The notes beneath the pieces were generated by a model. It saw nothing but the letters and a program-made list of their open reading frames with translations. It was not told the DNA's origin and ran no database searches. From assembly GCA_026126025.1 (NCBI GenBank), contig JAHCJZ010000014.1, forward strand, positions 1 to 48,931: 48,931 nt of DNA, in the 5' to 3' direction. The DNA is from Bauldia sp. Lineage in GTDB: Bacteria; Pseudomonadota; Alphaproteobacteria; Rhizobiales; Kaistiaceae. Positions 26,870 through 36,186 of this stretch are shown here, one piece after another. The position numbers and the translations under genes were made by a program. The number at the start of each line of letters is the position of its first letter. The first letter of the stretch is position 1.

Positions 26870-26904
26870 AGACGTGGATGCCCGCAACAAGTGCGGGCAT
26901 GACG
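26870..26904. repeat. Right inverted repeat of the GIY-YIG cassette (family C)
   Basis: Minus strand reads CGTCATGCCCGCACTTGTTG and ends CCACGTCT, matching 26499-26533 at most positions and forming its own GCCCGC/GCGGGC hairpin. Confidence 0.8.
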
Positions 26905-26926
26905 CCTTTGAGGGTGCGGATCGGAG

Positions 26927-29557
26927 TTACGCTTTTGCCTTGCTCTTTTTTGCGGCGGGCTTCTTCGCGGCAGGTTTGATTTTGGCGGTGGGGGCTTTTG
27001 GCTTGGTGGTGCGAGCGGGGCGGCGGCCCGGGGAGGGTTTGGCTTCCTTCTCGGCGATCCATTCCAGCGCCTGGGCCAGGGTGACCGCGTCGAGGTCGGC
27101 GCCGCGGGGGAGGGTGGCGTTGGTCTTGGCGTGATTGACGTAGGGGCCGTAGCGGCCGGAGCGGAGGGTGACCGGGCCGCCGTCGGGATGGTCGCCGAGG
27201 GTGCGGATCACGGCGGGGGCGGCGGTGCGGCGGTTGCCGCCGGCCTTCTTCTCCGCGATCAGCGTCACGGCGCGGTTGAGGCCGACGGAGAACACCTCCT
27301 CCGCGGATTCCAGATTGGCGAAGGTGCCGTCGTGCTGGACGAAGGGGCCGTAGCGCCCGATGCCGGCGGTGATCGGCTTGCCGGTCTCGGGGTGGAGGCC
27401 GACGACGCGCGGCAGCGCCAGGAAGGCGAGCGCCATGTCGAGGTCGAGGGTCGCGGCGTCCCACGGTTTCGGAATCGACGCGCGCTTCGGCTTCTCGTCG
27501 CCCTCGGCCTCGCCGAGCTGGACATAGGGGCCGAAGCGGCCGACCCGCACCGTCACCGGCAGGCCGGTGTCGGGGTCGTTGCCGAGAAGGCGGGTGCCTT
27601 CGGCCGGCGCGCCGTCGCCCTCGCCTTCCGCCGGCAGCGCGAGCTGCCGCGTGTAGCGGCATTCGGGATAGTTCGAGCAGCCGATGAAGGCGCCGTATTT
27701 GCCGAGCTTCAGCGACAGGCGGCCGGTGCCGCAATTCGGGCAGGCGCGCGGGTCGGTGCCCTCGGCGTTGGACGGGAAGATGTGCGGACCGAGGAGCTCG
27801 TTCAGCGCCTCCAGCACGTCGGTGACGCGGAGCGCGCGGGTCTCCTCGACCTGGCCGGAGAAATCGCGCCAGAAGTCGCGAAGGACGTCCTTCCACTCCA
27901 GCTCGCCGGCGGAGATGCGGTCGAGCTTTTCCTCCAGGCCCGCGGTGAAGTCGAACTCGACATAGCGGGCGAAGAAGCTTTGCAGGAAGGCGGTGACGAG
28001 GCGGCCCTTGTCCTCGGGGATGAGGCGCTTCTTGTCGAGGCGGACATAGCCGCGGTCGCGCAGCACCGAGAGCGTCGAGGTGTAGGTCGACGGCCGGCCG
28101 ATGCCGAGCTCCTCCATCTTCTTGATGAGCGTCGCCTCGGTGTAGCGCGGCGGCGGCTCGGTGAAATGCTGCTCGGTGGCGATCGACTGCCGCGCCAGCG
28201 GATCGCCCGCGGCGAGCGGCGGGAGGCGGGCGGAATCCTCGTCCTCCTCGTCGTCGCGGCCCTCCTGGTAGAGGACGAGGAAGCCGTCGAACTGGATCAC
28301 TTGGCCGGTGGCGCGGAGCTGGACCTCGCTGCCGGCGGCGCGCGCGACGATGTCGGCGGTGGTGCGTTCGATCTGCGCCGATTCCATCTGGCTCGCCAGC
28401 GTCCGCTTCCAGATCAGCTCGTAGAGCCGCGCCTGGTCGGGCTCCAGCGCGCGGGCGACGTCCTGCGGGCGGCGGCCCAGATCGGTGGGGCGGATCGCCT
28501 CGTGGGCCTCCTGTGCGTTCTTCGCCTTGGTCTGGTAGAGCCGCGGCTTACCGGGGACGTAGTCCGGCCCGAACTCGCGGCCGATGACGCGGCGGGCGGC
28601 GTCGATCGCCTCCGGCGCCATCTGGACGCCGTCGGTGCGCATATAGGTGATGAGGCCGACCGTCTCGCCGCCGAGCTCGATGCCCTCATAGAGGCGCTGG
28701 GCGATCTGCATGGTGCGGGCAGCGGCGAAGCCGAGCTTCCGCGACGCCTCCTGCTGCAGCGTCGAGGTGGTGAAGGGCGGATACGGGTTCCGTCGCGTCG
28801 GCTTCGCTTCGACCGAGGTCACCGAGAAATCGGCCGCCTTGAGCGTCGCCTCGATGGCGCGGGCCGACGCTTCGTCGCCGATGTCGAGGCGGCCGAGCTT
28901 CTTCCCGTCGGCGCCAACCACGCGGGCGACGAAGCGGTCGCCGCGCGGCGTCTCAAGGGTCGCCGCGATCGTCCAGTATTCCCGGGCCCTGAAGGTCTCG
29001 ATCTCCAGCTCGCGGTCGGTGACGAGGCGGAGCGCCACCGACTGGACGCGGCCGGCGGAGCGGGCGCCGGGCAGCTTCCGCCACAGCACCGGCGACAGCG
29101 TGAAGCCGACGAGATAATCGAGCGCGCGGCGGGCGAGATAGGCGTCGACGAGGGAATCGTCGACCTGCCGCGGATGGCGCATCGCGTCGAGGACGGCATC
29201 CTTGGTCACGGCGTTGAAGACGACGCGCTCGACGGGCTGGTCCTTCTTCAGGGCCTTGCGGTTCCGCAGCACTTCCAGCACGTGCCAGGAGATCGCCTCG
29301 CCCTCGCGGTCGGGGTCGGTGGCGAGGATGACGCGGTCGGCGTCCTTCACCGCCCGGGCGATGTCGGCGACGCGCTTCAGCGCCCGGCCGTCGACCTCCC
29401 AGGAGAGGGCAAAGTCCTCGTCCGGCCGCACCGAGCCGTCCTTCGCCGGCAGGTCGCGGACATGGCCATAGGAGGCGATGACCTCGTAGTCCCGGCCGAG
29501 ATATTTGTTGATTGTCTTCGCCTTGGCCGGCGACTCGACGATGACGACGTTCTTCAA
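26927..29557 (-). CDS. topA: DNA topoisomerase I
   Basis: Type IA enzyme that relaxes negative supercoils. The product is 876 residues. Toprim domain with KNVVIVESPAKAKTI and DPDREGEAISWH, active-site Tyr in GLITYMRTDGVQM, then a C4 zinc finger (CPNCGTGRLSLKLGKYGAFI...CSNYPEC). Several GRYGPYV-type C-terminal modules follow (GRFGPYVQLGE, GRYGPFVQHDG and GRYGPYVNHAK) before a Lys/Ala-rich basic tail. I place the start at a TTG (29557) because GGAGG lies 4 bases before it and it begins the conserved KNVVIVES; no in-frame ATG fits. Convention would allow an upstream ATG at 29620, but that adds unrelated sequence. Confidence 0.96.
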   Translation of the reverse strand: MKNVVIVESPAKAKTINKYLGRDYEVIASYGHVRDLPAKDGSVRPDEDFALSWEVDGRALKRVADIARAVKDADRVILATDPDREGEAISWHVLEVLRNRKALKKDQPVERVVFNAVTKDAVLDAMRHPRQVDDSLVDAYLARRALDYLVGFTLSPVLWRKLPGARSAGRVQSVALRLVTDRELEIETFRAREYWTIAATLETPRGDRFVARVVGADGKKLGRLDIGDEASARAIEATLKAADFSVTSVEAKPTRRNPYPPFTTSTLQQEASRKLGFAAARTMQIAQRLYEGIELGGETVGLITYMRTDGVQMAPEAIDAARRVIGREFGPDYVPGKPRLYQTKAKNAQEAHEAIRPTDLGRRPQDVARALEPDQARLYELIWKRTLASQMESAQIERTTADIVARAAGSEVQLRATGQVIQFDGFLVLYQEGRDDEEDEDSARLPPLAAGDPLARQSIATEQHFTEPPPRYTEATLIKKMEELGIGRPSTYTSTLSVLRDRGYVRLDKKRLIPEDKGRLVTAFLQSFFARYVEFDFTAGLEEKLDRISAGELEWKDVLRDFWRDFSGQVEETRALRVTDVLEALNELLGPHIFPSNAEGTDPRACPNCGTGRLSLKLGKYGAFIGCSNYPECRYTRQLALPAEGEGDGAPAEGTRLLGNDPDTGLPVTVRVGRFGPYVQLGEAEGDEKPKRASIPKPWDAATLDLDMALAFLALPRVVGLHPETGKPITAGIGRYGPFVQHDGTFANLESAEEVFSVGLNRAVTLIAEKKAGGNRRTAAPAVIRTLGDHPDGGPVTLRSGRYGPYVNHAKTNATLPRGADLDAVTLAQALEWIAEKEAKPSPGRRPARTTKPKAPTAKIKPAAKKPAAKKSKAKA

Positions 29558-29783
29558 AAGGCCTCCATGAGACGCGTCGCGGCCGCAATGCGGGGCGGGA
29601 CAATCCGCAAATGGCCCCACCCTGTCAAATCGGCAATCGCGGGAGGGCGACGACGGCGATACACGTCATGCTTGTGGTCTGAGGACATACCCACATCTTA
29701 GGGTATGGGACGGCCGGCTTTCGCGGCATACCGTCAACCGGGATCGCCACGGCGTTGGCGCGCTGCCGGCGAGGAGATGCCGG

Positions 29784-30008
29784 ATGGCTGCGAGGGAACA
29801 AGGGCACGACGACCTTCGGCGCGAGACCGCCGTATACGTCGCGCGGCTGTCGCGCGAACTGCGCCAGCTCGCCCATGACGCCGGCCTCGGCATGGTCGCC
29901 TACCTCCTCGATATGGTCATGGAGGAAGCGGCGCGCCACACCCCGGCCCCGGCCGCGGCGAACGAGGACGACACCCCGCCGGCCGAACCGCGGTCCCTGG
30001 CGAGCTAG
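29784..30008 (+). CDS. Small helical protein divergent from topA
   Basis: 74 residues, REQGHDDLRRETAVYVARLS, then RQLAHDAGLGMVAYLLDMVM, followed by an Ala/Pro-rich acidic tail. It resembles a small hypothetical protein seen in Hyphomicrobiales between topA and dprA; function unknown. GAGGAG lies about 8 bases before the ATG. Its TAG shares the CTAG with the dprA stop on the other strand. The 226-base gap to topA shows no other feature. Confidence 0.7.
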   Translation: MAAREQGHDDLRRETAVYVARLSRELRQLAHDAGLGMVAYLLDMVMEEAARHTPAPAAANEDDTPPAEPRSLAS

Positions 30009-31114
30009 GCGGGCGCCTGGAGGGAGACGCGCTGGCCGGGGTGGCGCTCGATGCGGCCGGCGAGGCTGAGCTCGATCAACACGAGCTGCACGACGCCGGC
30101 GGAGAGGCCGGTGAAGCGGATCACCTCGTCGATCGCGACCGGCGCCGGGCCGAGCGCCTCAAGCACACGGTCGCGGTCGGTCGCCGCGGCGTCGAGCATC
30201 GGCGCGTGCGGCTCGGCGACGGAGCGCGGGGCGGCGGCGAGCGGCTCGCGCAGCATCGGCTCCAGCGCCGGCACGATGTCGTCGGCCGCAGTGACGAGCG
30301 TCGCACCCTCCTTGATGAGGCGGTTAGTGCCGGCGGCCCGCGGGTCGAGCGGCGAGCCGGGCACGGCGAAGACGACGCGGCCCTGCTCGCCGGCGAAGCG
30401 GGCGGTGATCAGCGTGCCGGAGCGCTCGGCGGCCTCGACCACCACCACGCCCAGCGCGAGCCCGGAGACGATGCGGTTGCGGCGCGGGAAGTCGCGCGCC
30501 CGCGGCTCCCAGCCGAGCGGCATCTCGCTGAGATGGGCGCCGCGCGCGGCGAGGATGCGCTCGGCGAGCGGCTGGTTCTCGGGCGGGTAGATCCGGTCGA
30601 GGCCGCCGGCGAGCACGGCGACAGTGCCGGCGTCGAGCGCGGCCTCCTGTGCCGCCGCGTCGATGCCGCGGGCAAGGCCCGACGCGATCGCCAGCCCGCG
30701 GGCGCCGAGGTCGCGGGCGAGCGTCGCGGCGATGCGGCGGCCGCTGACGGAGGCGTTGCGCGAGCCGACGATCGCCACCATCGGCCGGGCCAGGACGGCG
30801 ACGTCGCCGCGGATCGCGAGCACCGGCGGGGCGCTGTCGATCGCGGCGAGCCAGGGCGGGTAGGCTTCCTCGCCGCGGATGACCAGCCGGCCGCCCTGCG
30901 CGGCGAGCGCCTCGAGCTCGCGCTCCACGTCGGCGGCGGAGGCGATGCGGAGGCGCCGGCCGGCGCGGCGCGACAGCTCGGGCAGCGCGTCCAGCGCGGC
31001 GACGGCGCTGCCGAAATGGTCGACCAGCTCGCGGAAGGTGATCGGGCCGACGGATTCGGTGCGGATCAGCCGCAGTGCGGCGAGGCGTTCGTCGTCCGAT
31101 ACCGTGGCGCTCAC
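30005..31114 (-). CDS. dprA: DNA-processing protein DprA
   Basis: Loads RecA on incoming single-stranded DNA in natural transformation. The 369-residue product begins at a GTG (31112-31114) overlapping the plsY stop as GTGA. It has an N-terminal SAM-like part ([20 protein letters not shown]), a Rossmann core with [38 protein letters not shown] and [22 protein letters not shown], and a C-terminal winged helix ([19 protein letters not shown]). Length is typical. The tight overlap makes plsY-dprA an operon. Confidence 0.96.
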   Translation of the reverse strand: MSATVSDDERLAALRLIRTESVGPITFRELVDHFGSAVAALDALPELSRRAGRRLRIASAADVERELEALAAQGGRLVIRGEEAYPPWLAAIDSAPPVLAIRGDVAVLARPMVAIVGSRNASVSGRRIAATLARDLGARGLAIASGLARGIDAAAQEAALDAGTVAVLAGGLDRIYPPENQPLAERILAARGAHLSEMPLGWEPRARDFPRRNRIVSGLALGVVVVEAAERSGTLITARFAGEQGRVVFAVPGSPLDPRAAGTNRLIKEGATLVTAADDIVPALEPMLREPLAAAPRSVAEPHAPMLDAAATDRDRVLEALGPAPVAIDEVIRFTGLSAGVVQLVLIELSLAGRIERHPGQRVSLQAPA

Positions 31115-31728
31115 GCGCGGCCGCCGATGCGGCTCTCGCGGCCGGCGAGGAGCCGGCGGATGTTGCCGTGATGGCGGAGCCAGAGGATCACCGCCATCGC
31201 GCCGACGATCGCGGCGAAGAGCGGCCGGTCGAAGAGGAGGAGGGCAACCGGCGCGGCGGCGCTCGCGACCAGCGCGGCGAGCGAGGAGTAGCGCAGCAGC
31301 AGGGCGAGGCCGAGCCACAGCGCGGCGAAGACCAGCGCGGTCGGCCAGTGGAGGCCGATGAGGACGCCGAGGAAGGTGGCGACGCCCTTGCCGCCGCGAA
31401 AGCCGAGCCAGATCGGCGCGATGTGGCCGAGAAACGCGCCAGCGCCCGCGATCGCGGCCGGCACCGGGCTCCAGATGGCGGCCGCGATCAGCACCGCGGC
31501 AGTGCCCTTGCCGGCGTCGAGGACGAGCGTCGCCGCGGCGATGTCGCGCCGCCCGGTACGCAGCACATTGGTGGCGCCGATATTGCCCGAGCCGATGGCG
31601 CGGACATCGCCGAGCCCGGCCATGCGGGTGAGGATCAGGCCGAACGGAATGGAGCCGAGGAGGTAGCCGAAGAGGAGGGGCAGGATCTGGGCCGATACCG
31701 TCGAAGGCCACACGCCGGGATCGATCAT
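31111..31728 (-). CDS. plsY: Acyl-phosphate:glycerol-3-phosphate acyltransferase PlsY
   Basis: Integral membrane enzyme that transfers acyl from acyl-phosphate to glycerol 3-phosphate, the first step of phospholipid synthesis. 205 residues, about five helices. The three family motifs are visible: [31 protein letters not shown] and the third-helix region near the C-terminus. Confidence 0.95.
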   Translation of the reverse strand: MIDPGVWPSTVSAQILPLLFGYLLGSIPFGLILTRMAGLGDVRAIGSGNIGATNVLRTGRRDIAAATLVLDAGKGTAAVLIAAAIWSPVPAAIAGAGAFLGHIAPIWLGFRGGKGVATFLGVLIGLHWPTALVFAALWLGLALLLRYSSLAALVASAAAPVALLLFDRPLFAAIVGAMAVILWLRHHGNIRRLLAGRESRIGGRA

Positions 31729-31760
31729 TTGTCGCCAATTCCCCCGTCAGCGCCCGGCGC

Positions 31761-31890
31761 CATCCTTCGAGGCTCGCTGCGCTCGCACCTCAGGATGAGG
31801 TCGGTGGTTTGCTTCCTCGCACTCAGAACGAGGCTGAACACCACTCTGCCTCATCCTGAGGTGCCCGGCGCAGCCGGGCCTCGAAGGAGG
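31761..31890. repeat. Composite palindromic repeat, family E
   Basis: Outer arms CATCCTTCGAGGC and GCCTCGAAGGAGG, inner CTCAGGATGAGG matched by CCTCATCCTGAG. It fills the gap between plsY and pyrC. Confidence 0.85.
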
Positions 31891-31894
31891 GCCG

Positions 31895-33211
31895 TTATCG
31901 CGGGTCGTCGCGACCGTATTCGTAGACCGTGCGGCCGGCAACGACGGTGCGCAGCACGCGGCCTTCGATCTTCGCGCCGTCGAACGGGGTGTTCTTCGAG
32001 CGCGAGTGGAGCGCGTCGGGGTCGAGCACCCAGGGCGCGTGCGGGTCGATCATCACGAGATCGGCCGGGCTGCCGGGCGCGAGCGTGCCGCCGGGGATGC
32101 CGAGGAGCTCGGCCGGCCGCGTGGAGAGCGCGCGGAACAGGCGGACATAGTCCACATCGCCATTGTGGACGAGGCGGAGCGCGACCGGGAGCAGCGTCTC
32201 GACGCCGACCGCGCCGTCGGCGGCTTCGGCGAAGGGGTGGCGCTTGGTGTCGACGTCCTGCGGGTCGTGCGAGGACACGATGACGTCGATCGTGCCATCG
32301 GCGACGCCGGCCACCATCGCCAGCCGGTCGTCCTCATGGCGGAGCGGCGGCGACAGCTTGAAGAAGGTGCGGTAGGGCCCGATGTCGTTCTCGTTCAGCG
32401 TCAGATGGTTGATCGAGACGCCGCAGGTGACGCGAAGGCCGTCGGCCTTGGCCTTGCGGATCGCGTCCAGCGACGCGGCGCAGGAGATCTGCGCGGCGTG
32501 GTAGCGTCCGCCGGTCAGCGCCGCGAGGCGGATGTCGCGGTCGAGGATCATCGTCTCGGCCTCGCGCGGAATGCCCGGCAGGCCGAGGCGGGTCGCGGTC
32601 TCGCCCTCGTTCATCACCCCGGCGCCGGCGAGGTTCTGGTCGGCGGCGTGATGCATGATCAGCGCATCGAAGTCGCGCGCATAGCCGAGCGCCCGGCGCA
32701 TCACCAGCGCGTTCATCACGGTTCTGCGGCCATCGGTGAAGGCGACCGCGCCGGCCTCGCGGAGGAGGCCGAATTCGGCGATCTCCCGGCCCTCGAGGCC
32801 CTTGGTGAGGGCCGCGGCAGGATAGATGTGGACCGGGGCGCGGTCGCGCGCGCGCCGGGCGATGAAATCGACCAGCGCGGCGTCGTCGATCGCCGGCTCG
32901 GTGTCGGGCATCGTCACGATCGCGGTGACGCCGCCCGCGGCCGCCGACCGTGCCGCCGAGCCCAGCGTCTCGCGATGCTCGGCGCCGGGCTCGCCGATGA
33001 AGACGCACATGTCGATGACGCCCGGGCCGACGATCTCGCCCCTGCCGTCAACGATCTCGGCGCCGTCCGGGGCGGCAAAGTCGCCGGGGCCGGCGTGCCG
33101 GATCACGCCGTCGGCGACGGCGACCGCGCCCATCGCATCGAGCTGCCGCGCCGGGTCGACGACGCGGACATTCTGCAGCACGAGAGGGCGGGGCGGGTCG
33201 CGGTCAGTCAT
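31895..33211 (-). CDS. pyrC: Dihydroorotase homologue (PyrC/PyrX type) lacking the HxH metal ligands
   Basis: 438 residues of the amidohydrolase type next to pyrB. The first metal motif of active enzymes (DxHxHxREPG) reads IDMCVFIGEPGAEHRETL, so both His are replaced by Cys and Phe. Near the C-terminus, the usual TDHAPH reads SSHDPQD. The carbamoylated-Lys region ALTKGLEG and the NHLTLNE segment remain. This fits the non-catalytic dihydroorotase partners (PyrX in Pseudomonas) that assemble with aspartate transcarbamoylase. An active enzyme would then be encoded elsewhere. Start at MTDRDPP with GGAGGG before it, which lies inside a repeat arm. pyrB ends about 246 bases upstream. Confidence 0.85.
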   Translation of the reverse strand: MTDRDPPRPLVLQNVRVVDPARQLDAMGAVAVADGVIRHAGPGDFAAPDGAEIVDGRGEIVGPGVIDMCVFIGEPGAEHRETLGSAARSAAAGGVTAIVTMPDTEPAIDDAALVDFIARRARDRAPVHIYPAAALTKGLEGREIAEFGLLREAGAVAFTDGRRTVMNALVMRRALGYARDFDALIMHHAADQNLAGAGVMNEGETATRLGLPGIPREAETMILDRDIRLAALTGGRYHAAQISCAASLDAIRKAKADGLRVTCGVSINHLTLNENDIGPYRTFFKLSPPLRHEDDRLAMVAGVADGTIDVIVSSHDPQDVDTKRHPFAEAADGAVGVETLLPVALRLVHNGDVDYVRLFRALSTRPAELLGIPGGTLAPGSPADLVMIDPHAPWVLDPDALHSRSKNTPFDGAKIEGRVLRTVVAGRTVYEYGRDDPR

Positions 33212-33434
33212 TTCACCCTCCCCTGGAGGGGGAGGGTCGGCGCATAGCGCCGGGGTGGGGTGAGCGGCGGTTCCGGACGCTGTGCCCATGCAACTGGCAA
33301 GGTCGTTCCAACGTCCAGCGGGTTCGGTCCTGTGCCAATCCTTGGCGGATGGAACTGGTTGAGAGGCCGCGTCACCCCACCCCGCCGCGCTTTCGCGCGG
33401 CGACCCTCCCCCTCCAGGGGAGGGTGGTCACGCA
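33211..33434. repeat. Inverted repeat pair between pyrB and pyrC
   Basis: Left arm with CACCCTCCCCTGGAGGGGG and GGCGCATAGCGCC, right arm with CCCTCCCCCTCCAGGGGAGGG and CGCGCTTTCGCGCG. The arms are inverted to each other around about 100 unrelated bases. The left arm supplies the ribosome site of pyrC. Confidence 0.8.
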
Positions 33435-33457
33435 ACCCTTCCAAGAGAAGCCAAGAG

Positions 33458-34411
33458 TCAATCATTCTTCAGCTGCGCGGCGAGCGCCTCCAGGACGGCC
33501 ATGCGGGTGGCGACGCCCATTTCGACCTGCTCGCGGATCAGGCTTTGCGGGCCGTCGGCGATGGCGGAGTCGATCTCCACGCCGCGGTTGATCGGGCCGG
33601 GATGCATCACGAGGGCGTCGGGCTTGGCGTAGGCGAGCTTCCGCTCGTCGAGACCGAAGAAGCGGAAATATTCGCGTACCGAGGGGACGAACGAGCCGTC
33701 CATCCGCTCGCGCTGGAGGCGGAGCATCATGACGATGTCGGCGTCCCTGAGCCCGGTCGCCATGGCGGTATGGGCCTCGACGCCGAGCCGCTCCACCCGC
33801 GCCGGCATCAGCGTCGACGGGCCGACGACGCGGACCGTCGCGCCGAGCGCGGTGAGGGCGATGATGTTGGAGCGGGCGACGCGGCTGTGGAGGACGTCGC
33901 CGCAGATCGCGACGATCAGCCCCTCGATCCGGCCCTTGCGGCGGCGGATGGTCAGCGCGTCGAGGAGCGCCTGCGTCGGGTGCTCATGGGCGCCGTCGCC
34001 GGCATTGACCACCGAGCAGCCGACCTTCTGCGCCAGCAGCTCGGCGGCGCCGGCCGCATGATGGCGCACCACGAGGATGTCGGGGTGCATCGCGTTGAGG
34101 GTGATCGCGGTGTCGAGGAGCGTCTCGCCCTTCTTCACCGACGAGCCGCCGACCGACATGTTCATCACGTCGGCGCCGAGGCGCTTCCCCGCGATCTCGA
34201 AGGACGACTGGGTGCGGGTGGAGGCCTCGAAGAAGAGGTTGATCAGCGTCCGGCCGCGGAGGACCGTCTTCTTCTTCTCGACCTGGCGGGAAACCTCGAT
34301 GGCGGTCTCCGCCATGTCGAGGAGAGCGGTGATCTCGGCCCGCGACAGCCCCGCAATGCCCAACAGGTGACGCCTGGCGAAGGAAGCCAAGGGGGCGGGG
34401 GCAGGGCTCAT
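33458..34411 (-). CDS. pyrB: Aspartate carbamoyltransferase catalytic subunit
   Basis: Joins carbamoyl phosphate and aspartate in pyrimidine synthesis. The 317-residue product has the carbamoyl-phosphate motif [24 protein letters not shown], the [12 protein letters not shown] segment, the [17 protein letters not shown] signature and the [13 protein letters not shown] motif. The ATG at 34411 ([10 protein letters not shown]) is preferred to one 13 codons upstream, which would sit close to a TTAACCAT motif. It is paired with the degenerate pyrC. Confidence 0.96.
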   Translation of the reverse strand: MSPAPAPLASFARRHLLGIAGLSRAEITALLDMAETAIEVSRQVEKKKTVLRGRTLINLFFEASTRTQSSFEIAGKRLGADVMNMSVGGSSVKKGETLLDTAITLNAMHPDILVVRHHAAGAAELLAQKVGCSVVNAGDGAHEHPTQALLDALTIRRRKGRIEGLIVAICGDVLHSRVARSNIIALTALGATVRVVGPSTLMPARVERLGVEAHTAMATGLRDADIVMMLRLQRERMDGSFVPSVREYFRFFGLDERKLAYAKPDALVMHPGPINRGVEIDSAIADGPQSLIREQVEMGVATRMAVLEALAAQLKND

Positions 34412-34472
34412 CAAAGCGATCCCTATAGGCGCAACGCGGCGAAGCGGCAAGGCGCGGCGCTCGCGGAAATGC

Positions 34473-34480
34473 GTTAACCA
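34473..34480 (+). promoter_or_regulatory. Candidate CtrA half-site between pyrB and the AidB-like gene
   Basis: Exact TTAACCAT on the plus strand, 45 bases upstream of the AidB-like start and about 62 from the divergent pyrB start. Confidence 0.35.
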
Positions 34481-34524
34481 TACCTGCCTAGTATTTGTTT
34501 ACGCAGTTGTTTATCGCCACGCCG

Positions 34525-36174
34525 ATGGCCCAGTCGTTCAAGACGCACGACGTCACCAACCAGCCGCCGCCGCTGGTCGGTGTCAATCTCCTGACCTCCG
34601 ATCCGGTGCTTTCGGCGCTGCTCGACCCGTTGCCGGCGCAGGTTTCCGAGCAGGTCGGGGCGCTCGGCCAGTTCTATGGCTCGGCCGAAGCAGTGGAGCT
34701 CGGCCGCCTCGCCAACCAGTGGGGCCCGGTGCTGCGGACCCATGATGCGCGCGGCGTGCGCGTCGATTCCGTGGAATACCAGGCCGCGTATCACGCGCTG
34801 GTCCGTCGCGCGGTGGCGTCGGGGCTCCATTGCTCGGTGTGGGACGCGTCGGGGCCGGAGAGCCGGGTACGCACGCTCGCCCGCGCCGCGCGCTACTTCC
34901 TCGCCGCGCAGGTCGACACCGGGCATCTCGTGCCGGTCAGCGCGACCAATGCCGCGGTTGCCGCACTCGCCCATTCGCCGCGCCTTGCCGAGGTGTGGCT
35001 GCCGATGATCCGGTCGCGGAAATACGACCAGACCTCGCGGCCGGCGCCGCAGAAGGGGGGCGTGCTTCTTGCCGTCGCCCTTGGCGAGAAGCAGGCGGGC
35101 AGCGACCTCGGCGCGCTGACGACGCGCGCCGAGCGCGACGGCAGCGAGGCCCGCGCCGATTTCCGCCTCGTCGGGCACAAATGGTCGGTCGCCGGCCCCG
35201 CCGCCGATGCCATCGTCACGCTGGCGCAGACCCGCGACGGCCTGTCGGCGTTCCTGGCGCCGCGGCACCTCGCCGACGGGACGCGGAACGGCATCCGGCT
35301 GATCCGGCTGAAGGACAAGCTCGGCACGCGCTCGGTCGCGACCGGCGAGATCGAGCTGGAATCCGCCGTCGGCTGGCTCCTCGGCGCCTCCGGCCGCGGC
35401 CTCGAGGTGATCTCCGAGGTGGTGACGCTGTCGCGGCTCGACGATGCGCTCGCGGCCGCCGCGCTGATGCGCGCCGCGCTCGGCGAGGCGGTGCATCACT
35501 GCCGCCACCGCAAGGTCGGCGGGCGGCTCCTCATCGACCAGCCGCTGATGGCGCGCGTCCTCGCCGACTTCGCGCTCGACGTCACCGCGGCGACGGCCCT
35601 CGTCTTCCGGGTCGCCGAGGCGTTCGACCGCGCCGGCGACGACCCGGCGGAGGCGGCGTTCGCCCGGGTGATGACGCCGGTCGCGAAATACTGGATCGCC
35701 AAGGCGGCCCCCGCGGTGATCGCCGAGGCGATGGAGTGCGTCGGCGGCAATGCCGCGGTCGAGGAGAGCCGGCTGGCGCGGCTCTATCGCGACATCCCGA
35801 TGGTGGCGCTCGCGGACGGACCGGGCAACGTCCTCTGCCTCGACGTGATGCGGCTCCTCGGCAAATCCAACGAGCCGCTGGAGGCGGTGCTGTCGATCAC
35901 CGAGCGCGCGCTCGGCGGCACGGCCAAATCGTCGCTCAATATCCTCCGCGCCGCGCTGGCGGTGGCGCTCGCCGACGAGGGCTCGGCCCGCGTCCTCACC
36001 GAGCAGCTCGCGCTGACGGTCGCCGCGGCGACGCTCCACCGCAGCTTCCCCGCCGAGATCGGCGACGCCTTCGTCGAGACCCGCCTCGGCAAGGGCTGGC
36101 GCACGACCTACGGCATGCTCGAATCCCGCTTCGACGCCCGCGGCCTCCTCGACTTCGTCTGCCCGGCGAACTGA
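34525..36174 (+). CDS. AidB-like acyl-CoA dehydrogenase family flavoprotein
   Basis: 549 residues starting MAQSFKTHDVTNQPPPLVG, the N-terminal signature of AidB, a FAD protein of the alkylation response. Flavin-contact segments: GEKQAGSDLGALTT and VGHKWSVAGPAADA, then a helical domain (VVTLSRLDDALAAAALMR and MECVGGNAAVEESRL). AidB has extra DNA-binding capacity in Escherichia coli; whether this one does cannot be told. No clear ribosome site before the ATG; a TTG ten codons earlier is possible. It is convergent with ruvX, 12 bases apart. Confidence 0.87.
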   Translation: MAQSFKTHDVTNQPPPLVGVNLLTSDPVLSALLDPLPAQVSEQVGALGQFYGSAEAVELGRLANQWGPVLRTHDARGVRVDSVEYQAAYHALVRRAVASGLHCSVWDASGPESRVRTLARAARYFLAAQVDTGHLVPVSATNAAVAALAHSPRLAEVWLPMIRSRKYDQTSRPAPQKGGVLLAVALGEKQAGSDLGALTTRAERDGSEARADFRLVGHKWSVAGPAADAIVTLAQTRDGLSAFLAPRHLADGTRNGIRLIRLKDKLGTRSVATGEIELESAVGWLLGASGRGLEVISEVVTLSRLDDALAAAALMRAALGEAVHHCRHRKVGGRLLIDQPLMARVLADFALDVTAATALVFRVAEAFDRAGDDPAEAAFARVMTPVAKYWIAKAAPAVIAEAMECVGGNAAVEESRLARLYRDIPMVALADGPGNVLCLDVMRLLGKSNEPLEAVLSITERALGGTAKSSLNILRAALAVALADEGSARVLTEQLALTVAAATLHRSFPAEIGDAFVETRLGKGWRTTYGMLESRFDARGLLDFVCPAN

Positions 36175-36186
36175 GCCCGCGGGGGG

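Larger units (their letters stand above)
26499..26904 (-). mobile_element. Putative GIY-YIG mini-element with inverted ends
   Basis: A 406-base unit consisting of two 35-base inverted repeats around one GIY-YIG gene, inserted between two genes that are normally adjacent. A gene-free element with similar ends lies at 41996-42074. No target duplication was identified and no transposase is present, so mobility is inferred. Confidence 0.4.

Noticed and set aside
26835-27896. Long in-frame extension of the GIY-YIG gene
   Set aside because: It runs through the palindromic repeat and then through topA in another frame; Arg/Pro-rich shadow sequence.
27131-29701. 856-codon open frame on the plus strand opposite topA
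   Set aside because: Antisense shadow of a clear topA; composition is Arg/Gly/Ala-rich as in other GC-driven antisense frames and no domain is visible.
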